Shown here: piece after piece, positions 1 through 7,635 of the stretch
Layout: the number at the start of each line of letters is the position of its first letter
Numbering within the stretch: the first letter of the stretch is position 1
NCBI GenBank assembly: GCA_016184315.1
Contig: JACPCU010000007.1
Location: 62,001-126,000 of the forward strand
DNA: 64,000 nt
Direction: 5' to 3'
Source of the DNA: Nitrososphaerota archaeon
GTDB lineage: Archaea > Thermoproteota > Nitrososphaeria > Nitrososphaerales > JACQRY01
Program-made: the position numbers and the translations under genes
Notes under the pieces: model-generated
What the model saw: only the letters and a program-made list of their open reading frames with translations
Database searches by the model: none
What the model was told of the DNA's origin: nothing

Positions 1-1
1 C

Positions 2-1228
2 GAAAGTAGGCAGAAGGGCGGCCGTCGTTGGGTGTTTATTGTCGCAGCAATAGCATGTATGATGCTCGGCAGTCTATATCAGTATTCTTGGGCACTTTTT
101 GTTTTGCCGATCAACGAGGAATTTAGATGGGGATTCCCAGCGATTCAGCTAACTTTTACGATCTACACATGGGTGGCGACGTGGGTGCAGCCTCTTGCCG
201 GCTTGGTGGCTGACAGATACGGTCCCAGGCGTCTGAATATGATTGCTGGTGTTGTCGCAGGTATTGGTTGGATAGCATCAGCCTTCGCAGATTCGCCTTT
301 GATGCTTTATTTCTCATATGGTCTCGGAAGCCTTGGCGTGGGCGTTTTTTACGCAACTTCTGTAAATACAGCAATTAAGTGGTTTCCGGATAGGAGGGGG
401 TTAGCAACAGGCTTGGTAACCTTTGGCTTTGGATCCGGTGCTGCGGTGTTCAACCTTGTCATTTCGAACCTGATTCAGACAAGTGGCTATCGTACAGCCT
501 TCTTGAATATGGGGATCGTAATGGTGATAGTTCTATCTGCAGGGGCCCTAATCCTGAACTATCCTCATGCAGACTGGAAGCCTACGAACTGGGCTGTCCC
601 CAAGTTGTCTAACACAAAATTCAAGGAGACTCGACATCAGTTTTCCACCGTAGAGATGGTTAAGACATGGCAATGGTGGGTGCTCTACGTGTCCTTCGTA
701 TTCGTGTCAAGTCTCGGCCTGATGATTTCAGCTCAGATGACCACTATGGGAAGAGCGTTGAATATTCCGGTGGGATTAATCACATTGGCTCTTGTAACAT
801 TCCCGCTCGCCAACGGCTCAGGTAGGATCATCGGAGGAGCAGTTTCAGATAAGATTGGGAGAGAGAGCACGATGACCATCTACTTTGTGGCCTTCGGTAC
901 CCTCTCATTCTTCATGGTCGTCTTCGCAGGTAACCCAATTCTCTTCGTGGTGTTGGTAACTTTGATTGGCTTAATGTGGGGCCCCATCTTCACTTTCTAT
1001 CCGGCGGTGATAGGGGATTACTATGGCCGGAAGAATTCGACCACCAATTACGGGTTGACCTATACCGCTAAGGCGTGGGGAGGGCTCTTAGCTGGTTACG
1101 TGGCGTCGTTACTGGTGTTGGTCTTTGGAGGCTATTCAATGCCGATAGTGGTTTCAGGAGTAATCAGCCTTGTGTCTGCAGCCCTGATATTCCCGAGATT
1201 CATGAAGGCTCCTAAGAACCGCATCTAG
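2..1228 (+). CDS. MFS transporter, oxalate/formate antiporter-like (5' end outside window)
   Basis: Twelve-helix major facilitator, most like the OFA (oxalate:formate antiporter) branch. The first helix has the characteristic stretch GSLYQYSWALFVLPI, and the loop after helix 2 has the MFS signature DRYGPRR; a second such loop (SDKIGRES) precedes helix 8. The reading frame is open to the left edge of the window, reading ESRQKGGRRW before the first hydrophobic segment, so the GTG at 32 is probably internal and the true start lies upstream. The likely role is import or exchange of a small carboxylate across the cytoplasmic membrane; the substrate cannot be read from the sequence. A FAD oxidoreductase follows on the same strand after about 56 nt. 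Confidence 0.8.
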   Translation, partial: ESRQKGGRRWVFIVAAIACMMLGSLYQYSWALFVLPINEEFRWGFPAIQLTFTIYTWVATWVQPLAGLVADRYGPRRLNMIAGVVAGIGWIASAFADSPLMLYFSYGLGSLGVGVFYATSVNTAIKWFPDRRGLATGLVTFGFGSGAAVFNLVISNLIQTSGYRTAFLNMGIVMVIVLSAGALILNYPHADWKPTNWAVPKLSNTKFKETRHQFSTVEMVKTWQWWVLYVSFVFVSSLGLMISAQMTTMGRALNIPVGLITLALVTFPLANGSGRIIGGAVSDKIGRESTMTIYFVAFGTLSFFMVVFAGNPILFVVLVTLIGLMWGPIFTFYPAVIGDYYGRKNSTTNYGLTYTAKAWGGLLAGYVASLLVLVFGGYSMPIVVSGVISLVSAALIFPRFMKAPKNRI

Positions 1229-1284
1229 CTCCAGATTCATGGAGCCAAAATCGCTATATTTTGTCCAAGCTACGCGAGTGTCCT

Positions 1285-2853
1285 ATGGCTGATTTTGATG
1301 CGATAGTTATAGGAGCGGGTCATAATGGCTTGGGACTGGCCTGCTATCTCGCGAAATCTGGACTCAAGGTTCTTGTCTGCGAAGCCCAGTCTAAGGTAGG
1401 CGGCTTCCTACACACTGAGGAAGTGATCCTAGGCTACAGGCATTCTATGCATGCGATAACTATGGGAACGTATCCGCCCATCTACCGAGACTTCGATTTG
1501 GCTCAATACGGGACAAGGCTGATCAGGCCTGAAGTGCAATTCGGCATGATCCTCGACAAAAAAGCATTGGTGGTACATAATGGGCAGCCGAAGACGACGT
1601 TCAAGTCGGTCGCTAAGTTTTCTCTCAGAGACGCAAAGAGGATGGAGCAGCTCCACAGAAGGTTTCACGCCACATGGATACGTGAGTATTACTCTCCGCC
1701 TATGCCGAGTAGAGAAAGAGGCCAAGGACTCAACTCTGAAGACAGACGCGAGTGGCAAAGGATCTGCTCCATGAGCCCCCGTGAAGTCATCGAGGAGTTT
1801 TTTGAAAGTGAGATGGTAAAGCTCTTTCTATGCGCGAGGTCTTTAGAGGAGGGTTCTGAGGGCTACTCTGCTGTTTCGCGAACAAAGGTCGATGTTTTCC
1901 GCGGTGCTGGAGACTATGTTTTCAAGATCCTTACTGACCCAGAATACTGTATTCCCGAAGGAGGCAGCAGGCGACTGGCAGAAGGTTTAGCAAGGATCGT
2001 TGAGGCCCACGGAGGAACAATCCTCAAGAATTCACCCGTCTCTAAGATAATTGTGAAAGATGGAAGGGCTGCCGGAATAAAACTGGTTAACGGTACCATC
2101 CATGAAGCGAAGAAGCTAGTAGCGTGCAACGTAGATATCAAAACGATGCTGGAGCTGGTGGGAGAAGAAAACCTCGACGCAAACAGCGTGGCAAAGATCC
2201 GTTCGGTCATACCACCTGATTCAGGTAAGTTTGATCTCCATATTGCGAGCAATGAACCTCCCCAGTACACTAACATCGATGATCAGGCGGTCAACAGGGC
2301 CCTCAATGTCTTCGTCGGCTACGAAAGTTTGGCTGATGTGGATAGACATGCGGCTGAATCCGCTGCTGGAAAATTCCCTGAGAAACCATCTTTCCATGGC
2401 GGTTGCCAAACCCTGTACGATAAAACTCTAGCACCGCCAGGGAAGCATACTCTTTGGGAGTGGCTCTTCACTTCACCCAGAATCTCCACAACCATGACAC
2501 CCAGCAACGTAGAAGAATACAAAGAGAGAGTCCTCTCACGGTGGCAACAATACGCGCCCAACCTGAAGACCGCCATGACTGAAACATACCATTATGCAAC
2601 CCGTAAAGGTGGCTTAACAGGAGGCACCCCATCCATAGGGTACGGACAGTACTATGACAACAGACCCATCCCCGAACTCTCAGGATACCGAACACCTATC
2701 CAAGGGTTATACTTGGCTCACTCAGCATGCCATCCAGCAAGCACAGTTCGATATGGCCCAGCTTACAATGCGATGACGATAATCGCCAGAGACCTTGGAA
2801 TCAAGAAATGGTGGAGCAGCCCTGCGCTAGGCCAACCATATGCTATGGAATAG
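1285..2853 (+). CDS. FAD-dependent oxidoreductase, phytoene desaturase/PYROXD2-like
   Basis: Flavoprotein of the CrtI/PYROXD2 amine-oxidase-like superfamily, about 522 residues. The N-terminal Rossmann motif IGAGHNGLGLACYLAKSG binds the FAD ADP moiety and is followed by the usual E-x7-GG region (CEAQSKVGG). The C-terminal part has the second FAD contact near YGPAYNAM. The frame is open from a TTG at 1261, but the ATG at 1285 puts the start right before the FAD motif as in relatives, so I prefer it. CrtI members desaturate or isomerise hydrophobic polyenes; PYROXD2-type members have no settled reaction. No carotenoid gene is adjacent, so a carotenoid role is not supported. Confidence 0.8.
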   Translation: MADFDAIVIGAGHNGLGLACYLAKSGLKVLVCEAQSKVGGFLHTEEVILGYRHSMHAITMGTYPPIYRDFDLAQYGTRLIRPEVQFGMILDKKALVVHNGQPKTTFKSVAKFSLRDAKRMEQLHRRFHATWIREYYSPPMPSRERGQGLNSEDRREWQRICSMSPREVIEEFFESEMVKLFLCARSLEEGSEGYSAVSRTKVDVFRGAGDYVFKILTDPEYCIPEGGSRRLAEGLARIVEAHGGTILKNSPVSKIIVKDGRAAGIKLVNGTIHEAKKLVACNVDIKTMLELVGEENLDANSVAKIRSVIPPDSGKFDLHIASNEPPQYTNIDDQAVNRALNVFVGYESLADVDRHAAESAAGKFPEKPSFHGGCQTLYDKTLAPPGKHTLWEWLFTSPRISTTMTPSNVEEYKERVLSRWQQYAPNLKTAMTETYHYATRKGGLTGGTPSIGYGQYYDNRPIPELSGYRTPIQGLYLAHSACHPASTVRYGPAYNAMTIIARDLGIKKWWSSPALGQPYAME

Positions 2854-2938
2854 GAATGGCCAAGCAGACAGCCCTCTTGTTGTGCGTGAAACCGACATGC
2901 ACATGGCTTTTAGCTCAGCGAATCGTCCTAGGCATCTG

Positions 2939-3520
2939 ATGAGCCAATCATCAAAAAAGCGGGTTCACAGGTCTAGATCAGGATTGACAGGTCTGGAGAC
3001 GGCTATAATACTGATCGCGTTCGTCATAACGGCATCTTCATTCGCCTTCGGAGTCCTAAACTTGGGATTCACATCTACACAGAAGAGCACAGAAGTCATA
3101 GGGAGAGGCCTTAGAGAATCTTCTTCAGCCTTGGACATCGAGGGTGGACTTGTGATAATGGGGACCACATCTCAGCCCAATAATGTCACCTTCACAGTTA
3201 AGTTATCCGCAGGACAGGAACCAGTAGAAATAAGCAGCACAACCACAGCAATCGCTTACTCGGATCCAAACAAGAACCTGAACAACGTCTATTCGTCAAC
3301 GACAATAACCAAAGTGTTGGGAGACTCCGACGCTCTGCTTGAGCCTGGCGAAAAGTGGGCTTTCACAGTGAAGCTCAACGATGCAGGAATCTACGGCGCA
3401 ACAGTGTCCCTTGGAACACTAGAAAAGTTTCACATCGAGCTTAGACCTACCACCGGAGCAATCCTCACCGTGGAAAGAAGAGTACCTGCTGCTCTGGAAC
3501 CAATAATGGTTCTGAACTAG
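2939..3520 (+). CDS. Archaellin/type IV pilin-like protein with class III signal peptide
   Basis: Secreted filament-type protein of 193 residues. The N-terminus is a short basic leader (KKRVHRSRSG) followed by LTGLETAIILIAFVITAS. This is the archaellin pattern, with expected cleavage by the prepilin peptidase (FlaK/PibD family) between G and L. The hydrophobic segment forms the filament core helix; the rest is a Ser/Thr-rich beta domain with little charge, as in archaellins. A longer reading frame begins at 2840, but the ATG at 2939 gives the correct short leader. No arl/fla assembly genes are near, so it is an orphan subunit: an archaellin, an adhesive pilin, or a pseudopilin. The family assignment is firm and the function open. 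Confidence 0.8.
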   Translation: MSQSSKKRVHRSRSGLTGLETAIILIAFVITASSFAFGVLNLGFTSTQKSTEVIGRGLRESSSALDIEGGLVIMGTTSQPNNVTFTVKLSAGQEPVEISSTTTAIAYSDPNKNLNNVYSSTTITKVLGDSDALLEPGEKWAFTVKLNDAGIYGATVSLGTLEKFHIELRPTTGAILTVERRVPAALEPIMVLN

Positions 3521-3679
3521 CAGACAGTCAGACAGACAGAAACGAGAAACATTCATGATACAGGACGTATAGACAAGGGAGAGCAGATAGTTGTCAACCG
3601 GAGAACCAAGCCACTCTTCATTCCCCGGTCGCCCCCTTACGTGCCAAAAAACGCGTGAAAACCGTGGCAGAGACGAAAA

Positions 3680-4570
3680 TCAATCTGCTTTGCCTGATAA
3701 ACGACGGTAAAGCTTGATGGAAGAGTCCAGCGTTTCTCCTTCGTCAGACAAGTTGATCGAAGACTGGATGAGTTGAAGCACCAACGAGCCAATAGGTGAG
3801 GGGGCATGGGTAAATGACGCTTCCTCCAAAGCAAGGCTCAGATCCTTGTAGACAGTTCGACGAGCCTTCAAGTATGCACCGTTTTGAAGCATGGCTGAAA
3901 GAAGTCTTTCGAATGCCTTCGAGCTACCTGAGCTCTCTTTGGTGATCTCATAGAACCTTTCTAGGCTGAGCGTCGTCTGCGTAACCCAATTAGTTACCTC
4001 AATAGCGCCAATAGAGTGTATGGCAAGAAGAAAATTGTTGGCTAGCTTAGCCACTCTGGCATCGCCGACTTTGCCCGCATTAACTACTGTTTTGCCTAAT
4101 GCACTGAAGATAGGCATGCACCGCTCAACAGTTTCATCCTTCCCACCCACGATCACGATTAGCTCACCTTTCTCTGCAATGTCAGGAGTCCCACTTACAG
4201 GAGCATCAACCACCTCCGCCCCTCTACGCGTAAGACCATCAACCACTTTGAACAAAGTAGAGGTGCCAGTGGTGCTCATCTCCAGAAGAACGTGGCCAGG
4301 TCCGTATTGCTCGACTAGCCCTGATGGACCTAATGCTGCATCCTCCACCGCCACAGGCGTAGGAAGCATAGTGATTACGATTTGTGCATGTTTAGCCAAT
4401 TCCTTTGGAGATGGAGCACTAGTAGCGCCTGCAGAAACCATGACTTTGACAGCGTCAGGATTAATGTCGCAGACAGAGACTTTGAAGCCTTTCTTCAACA
4501 AATTCATTGCCATCGGTCTACCCATAGCGCCAACACCGATGAATCCCACGTTAAGATCGGTAGAGACCAA
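3680..4570 (-). CDS. 3-hydroxyisobutyrate/tartronate semialdehyde reductase-family dehydrogenase
   Basis: NAD(P)-dependent beta-hydroxyacid dehydrogenase, 296 residues, the usual length. The N-terminal Rossmann motif is GFIGVGAMGRPMAMNLLKKG. The substrate-binding signature (VDAPVSGTPDIAEKG) and the catalytic lysine region (KLANNFLLAIHSIGAIE) are both in place. These enzymes reversibly oxidise 3-hydroxyisobutyrate, L-threonine-like or glycerate-type hydroxyacids to semialdehydes; the exact substrate is not readable. The start is TTG at 4568-4570, just before the Rossmann strand. It is monocistronic as far as can be seen, convergent with the pilin gene. Confidence 0.85.
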   Translation of the reverse strand: MVSTDLNVGFIGVGAMGRPMAMNLLKKGFKVSVCDINPDAVKVMVSAGATSAPSPKELAKHAQIVITMLPTPVAVEDAALGPSGLVEQYGPGHVLLEMSTTGTSTLFKVVDGLTRRGAEVVDAPVSGTPDIAEKGELIVIVGGKDETVERCMPIFSALGKTVVNAGKVGDARVAKLANNFLLAIHSIGAIEVTNWVTQTTLSLERFYEITKESSGSSKAFERLLSAMLQNGAYLKARRTVYKDLSLALEEASFTHAPSPIGSLVLQLIQSSINLSDEGETLDSSIKLYRRLSGKAD

Positions 4571-4841
4571 TTTCGCGCTCTGTTGAAGAAGCCGTTCTTA
4601 ATTAGCCTGATGATCCCACGCGCGTCAGCTTGAAGAAGCCTAAACGAGAGAACCTATGGTGGTAAGAAAAGAGGAAGCAATGGGAAAGTTTCAAAACCGG
4701 ATCGAAGACGCAAACCCATCTACGGTGTCCTCTTGGCGTCATACTTGGGCAGAATCCAGTGGCAGTTTGTGCCATATACAACCCTATTGTGGATCGCGGG
4801 CATGAGACGATACAGAAATACATGCAAAGAAACTTGGGATG

Positions 4842-5243
4842 TTACAGCGCAGGTAGAGGTGACTCTACAGCTGGAAGAGGAATCGACAATATCCCGCCCA
4901 CCGTTATCGTCGTTTCTACTCTGACCTTGGCAGGTGAGCCGCTTCGAGGCATAGTAGCAGCGAGGTTAATGGTCTCGGTTCTACCTGCAGGGATTCTGAA
5001 TGAGTTTTCAGTGGTCTGAAGCACTGATCCTCCTCGGTCAAGAATAGAAATGTTCATTTTCCCAGAGAGATCCAAGAAACCTCTGTTGGGTACAGTCAAG
5101 GGTATGATTGCAGTTGTGCCCGATACTTGCGCCTGACCTACGCTCACATGTTGTAAACCAGTCAATAGAAGTCCTGCTTCCGCAACGACGACAACTGTAA
5201 TCAGGGAGACAATGACAACTGTGATTGCCTTGACTTTCCCCAT
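4842..5243 (-). CDS. Membrane-anchored beta-domain protein, unknown function
   Basis: I do not recognise a named family with certainty. The protein (133 residues from the ATG at 5243; an upstream start at 5261 is also possible) begins MGKVKAITVVIVSLITVVVVA, a lysine-flanked single membrane helix. This is followed by an extracellular region of alternating hydrophobic residues ending in a proline-rich tail. The pattern (conserved Asn-Arg turn, GKMNISILD, later KVRVETTITVGG) resembles LEA14/WHy-type immunoglobulin-like folds used by archaea at the cell surface, but that is inference. It lies downstream of the ZIP gene on the same strand with a gap of about 150 nt, so co-transcription is possible. 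Confidence 0.6.
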   Translation of the reverse strand: MGKVKAITVVIVSLITVVVVAEAGLLLTGLQHVSVGQAQVSGTTAIIPLTVPNRGFLDLSGKMNISILDRGGSVLQTTENSFRIPAGRTETINLAATMPRSGSPAKVRVETTITVGGILSIPLPAVESPLPAL

Positions 5244-5394
5244 TCCAGATGGAACCAGCATAGTCCGGGATAAAAGGATTGATTCAAGAGGTGCTGATAA
5301 ATTGTCGGGTTATACCTGTTCTTATCACTTATATGAGACACCTCCTTAACGACTATCAAACCCCGAAGAGTTATCAGAACCACTCAACAGGTTT

Positions 5395-6180
5395 CTACTC
5401 AAACTGGTGTATTACGCCTGCGAAATACATGTAGAGGAAGCCGACAAGTATCCAAACCGCATACCTCCTAACTCCATTCCTGTCAGAGGTGAATAGGGTT
5501 GTCATCCCGTAAACAGTGGCGCCGGCTGAAGACGCGAAGAAGAACGTCGAGGTGCCGCCTGGGAGCCCAAAGAGTCCCAGCAAGGTTCCCACTGCTACAG
5601 GAAGCCCAGCAACAAGGCTGACCGTAACAGACTGCGTGAGGCCTACCCTAACCGCATAAACCAGAACTCCTATCGACGCTCCCTCCGCAATCTTATGCAG
5701 CGTAAAGCTTAGTGCTTGCGGCAAGGAGAGAATAGTAAATCCCGTAGCGAAGTCGTAGCCGATCACAATCCCCTCGCCCATCCCGTGCAACCCGACTCCA
5801 AGCAAAGCCCATAGATACGCCAACCACAAGTTTCCGCCTCCATTCAGCGACTGATGAGCAAAGTAGAAGCCGAGCAACGCCACCGCAAAGAAAGATACGT
5901 TAAGCACATCTACAACGCCTCTTAGGGTTGAACCGCTGAGACCTGCTGTCTCCTTAGCCAAATCATAGAAGTTTGCTACCAAGACACCTACAACAAGCGC
6001 GGATAGAATGCGTCTCCTAGGCTGCTCCCAGCCTCTAACAGCACGCACCAATAATACGCCCAGCAGCACCGGAATAATCCCTGCTGAAAGCGAAAAAAGA
6101 CCGGCAGTAACTGGTTCTCGGAGGCTTATGCTTCCTTCAACTTGGAAGGAAAATGAGACAAATGAATAAGTCAGACTCAA
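5395..6180 (-). CDS. ZIP-family metal transporter
   Basis: Polytopic membrane protein, 261 residues and about eight hydrophobic segments. The two metal-site helices of ZIP carriers are clear: HGMGEGIVIG (His132, Glu136) in TM4 and HKIAEGASIG (His162, Glu166) in TM5, forming the transport site for Zn2+, Fe2+ or a related divalent ion entering the cytoplasm. The TTG start at 6178-6180 overlaps the TGA of the cupredoxin gene by 4 nt (TTGA), so the two are translationally coupled. Pairing with a copper-type cupredoxin suggests a metal-handling operon; which metal is carried is not shown. The ZIP assignment rests on these two motifs and the helix count. Confidence 0.8.
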   Translation of the reverse strand: MSLTYSFVSFSFQVEGSISLREPVTAGLFSLSAGIIPVLLGVLLVRAVRGWEQPRRRILSALVVGVLVANFYDLAKETAGLSGSTLRGVVDVLNVSFFAVALLGFYFAHQSLNGGGNLWLAYLWALLGVGLHGMGEGIVIGYDFATGFTILSLPQALSFTLHKIAEGASIGVLVYAVRVGLTQSVTVSLVAGLPVAVGTLLGLFGLPGGTSTFFFASSAGATVYGMTTLFTSDRNGVRRYAVWILVGFLYMYFAGVIHQFE

Positions 6181-6644
6181 CCTTCAACCACTAATGTGCC
6201 TTTGTGCAACGGGTGACCTGTTCCGCAGAAGACGTTGCAGAAAAACGTGTAGGTCCCTGTGGTAGCTGCCGCGAATCTTAATGTGACTTCCTGTTGGGGA
6301 GGAGTAACCTCGAAGACTCCGAACTCCTCTAATGCGAATCCGTGGATCTGGTTAGACTCGGTATTCCTAATCTTCAGGACAACCAAATCTCCTTTACGCA
6401 CTTTAATGACGGAGTCAGAGAACGCCTCGTCTTTAAGCTTGAACGATGCTTCGACGCCGGGATGCCCCTGCTCTACCTTGGGTTCGAACCGCCAGTTCCT
6501 TGTCGTAATCGAAATGAGTACGGTGTCAGGCTCTCCTGTTTGACGAGATCCAGTTTGGAGCAGGCTGCCTGCAAGCAGAACCGTAGCAAGTATGACGGAG
6601 GCGAGTAGAATCAAAACAATGTTGAGTCTCTTCAATTCAAACAC
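6177..6644 (-). CDS. Membrane-anchored CuA-like cupredoxin (CoxII-type domain)
   Basis: A 155-residue protein with an N-terminal membrane anchor (about residues 8-29) and one cupredoxin domain facing outside. Ligands typical of the binuclear CuA site can be traced: His101 (NQIHGF) and the loop C136-NVF-C140-GTG-H144-PL-H147. The usual CuA loop ends in Met and has Glu between the cysteines; here those positions are His147 and Val138. It could still bind one or two coppers but with altered chemistry. No cytochrome oxidase subunit I gene is nearby, so it is a stand-alone electron carrier or copper chaperone rather than an obvious oxidase subunit. The start is GTG at 6642-6644. Confidence 0.75.
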   Translation of the reverse strand: MFELKRLNIVLILLASVILATVLLAGSLLQTGSRQTGEPDTVLISITTRNWRFEPKVEQGHPGVEASFKLKDEAFSDSVIKVRKGDLVVLKIRNTESNQIHGFALEEFGVFEVTPPQQEVTLRFAAATTGTYTFFCNVFCGTGHPLHKGTLVVEG

Positions 6645-6694
6645 CTATCTTAATGGCCGTGAGTTCAGACATGCAGATGCTATTTACACATCAC

Positions 6695-6712
6695 TACCCA
6701 TAAATAAACCAA
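6695..6712. promoter_or_regulatory. Shared AT-rich element between divergent cupredoxin and ubiA genes
   Basis: The 109-nt divergent spacer holds CCATAAATAAACC, which reads as a TATA-like box on either strand (TTTATTTATG on minus). It lies 50-60 nt from both predicted starts, so it would leave short leaders on both sides. Which gene uses it is not resolved. Confidence 0.35.
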
Positions 6713-6753
6713 GGTCTGTCTAGCTACTTTCTGATCTTAGCAGATGAATCGAG

Positions 6754-7635
6754 TTGCTGCAGCAGCACCGCAGAGTGGAGAAGAGGCTCATAGTAGGACT
6801 TATCTTCGGTACTCTTAGGGTTCAAAGAACTTTTCCGACTGTCGTTGCGTCTGCAGCCTTCCTTTTCATGCTGGGCGAGAACCATGCGTGGCGAATAGTG
6901 GCCTTTTCTCTTAGCACATTTCTCTTCCATATCTCAGCAAGCGCGTTCAACGACCTCTCCGACATTAGGGCAGACATGTTTAACGCTCCTGAGAGACCAT
7001 TCGTTCAAGGGAAGATATCTAAGAAGGCTCTGGCAACTTTAGCATCTACTCTCTTCAGTTTGGGTGTGGCATTAGCTAGCATTGTTGACTTGTTTTACGG
7101 CTTTCTCTCAGCTACTCTCGGTCTTCTCTATGTTTTACTTTATAGTTTTTTCGTTCCGATGAAAAATAACCCTCTGGGCTCCTTTCTCTATTTGTCAGCG
7201 TCTGGCTTAGCGGTGCCATTTACGGGAGCCACCATAATAGGTAGATCCATAGATGTGGATACCTTGGTGTCAATCATGGTATTGACCCTGTTAGGTGCAT
7301 GCGCAACCATATCTGCAGTCAAGGATATTGATGGAGACGCGGCGGTGGGAAAGAATACATTTGCAGTGACACTGGGATTCAGAACGGCCAGGATGCTAGT
7401 ATCTGGACTAATACTTCTACCTGTTACTCTCTACCCGTTTGTGCCTGTGCTCTTCAACATCAGCTCGTCTTATCTGCAGGCATCTCTTCTCCTCGGCGTC
7501 TCCCGGTTTATTCTTGCATGGCGAATAAGCCTATGCGCGCTACCTCATGCGCTAGGAAGATACAGCCCTGCCTACCGTGTTCTCATAGCTGGAGATGCAG
7601 CATCTATTGCTCTGACTGCAACACTGGGAACCTAG
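6754..7635 (+). CDS. UbiA-family prenyltransferase
   Basis: Integral membrane prenyltransferase, 293 residues with eight or nine helices. The first Mg-diphosphate motif NDLSDIRAD (Asn66, Asp67, Asp70, Asp74) is followed by the usual N-A-P-E-R-P sequence, and the second aspartate motif is DIDGDAAVGKNTFAVTLG. Such enzymes attach an isoprenoid chain to an acceptor: glyceryl phosphate ether (DGGGP synthase in archaeal lipids), an aromatic quinone precursor, or chlorin/heme. The acceptor cannot be told here. The start is TTG at 6754 (a GTG at 6775 also fits). Its stop codon overlaps the stop of the convergent AOR gene by 4 nt. Confidence 0.85.
   Translation: MLQQHRRVEKRLIVGLIFGTLRVQRTFPTVVASAAFLFMLGENHAWRIVAFSLSTFLFHISASAFNDLSDIRADMFNAPERPFVQGKISKKALATLASTLFSLGVALASIVDLFYGFLSATLGLLYVLLYSFFVPMKNNPLGSFLYLSASGLAVPFTGATIIGRSIDVDTLVSIMVLTLLGACATISAVKDIDGDAAVGKNTFAVTLGFRTARMLVSGLILLPVTLYPFVPVLFNISSSYLQASLLLGVSRFILAWRISLCALPHALGRYSPAYRVLIAGDAASIALTATLGT

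Noticed and set aside
4020-4586. 188-codon + strand frame opposite the hydroxyacid dehydrogenase
   Set aside because: It is antisense to a gene with intact Rossmann and catalytic motifs, has no recognisable domain, and fits a codon-bias shadow.
6476-6498. tRNA T-arm-like GGTTCGAACC
   Set aside because: It lies inside the cupredoxin coding sequence and no cloverleaf can be drawn around it.
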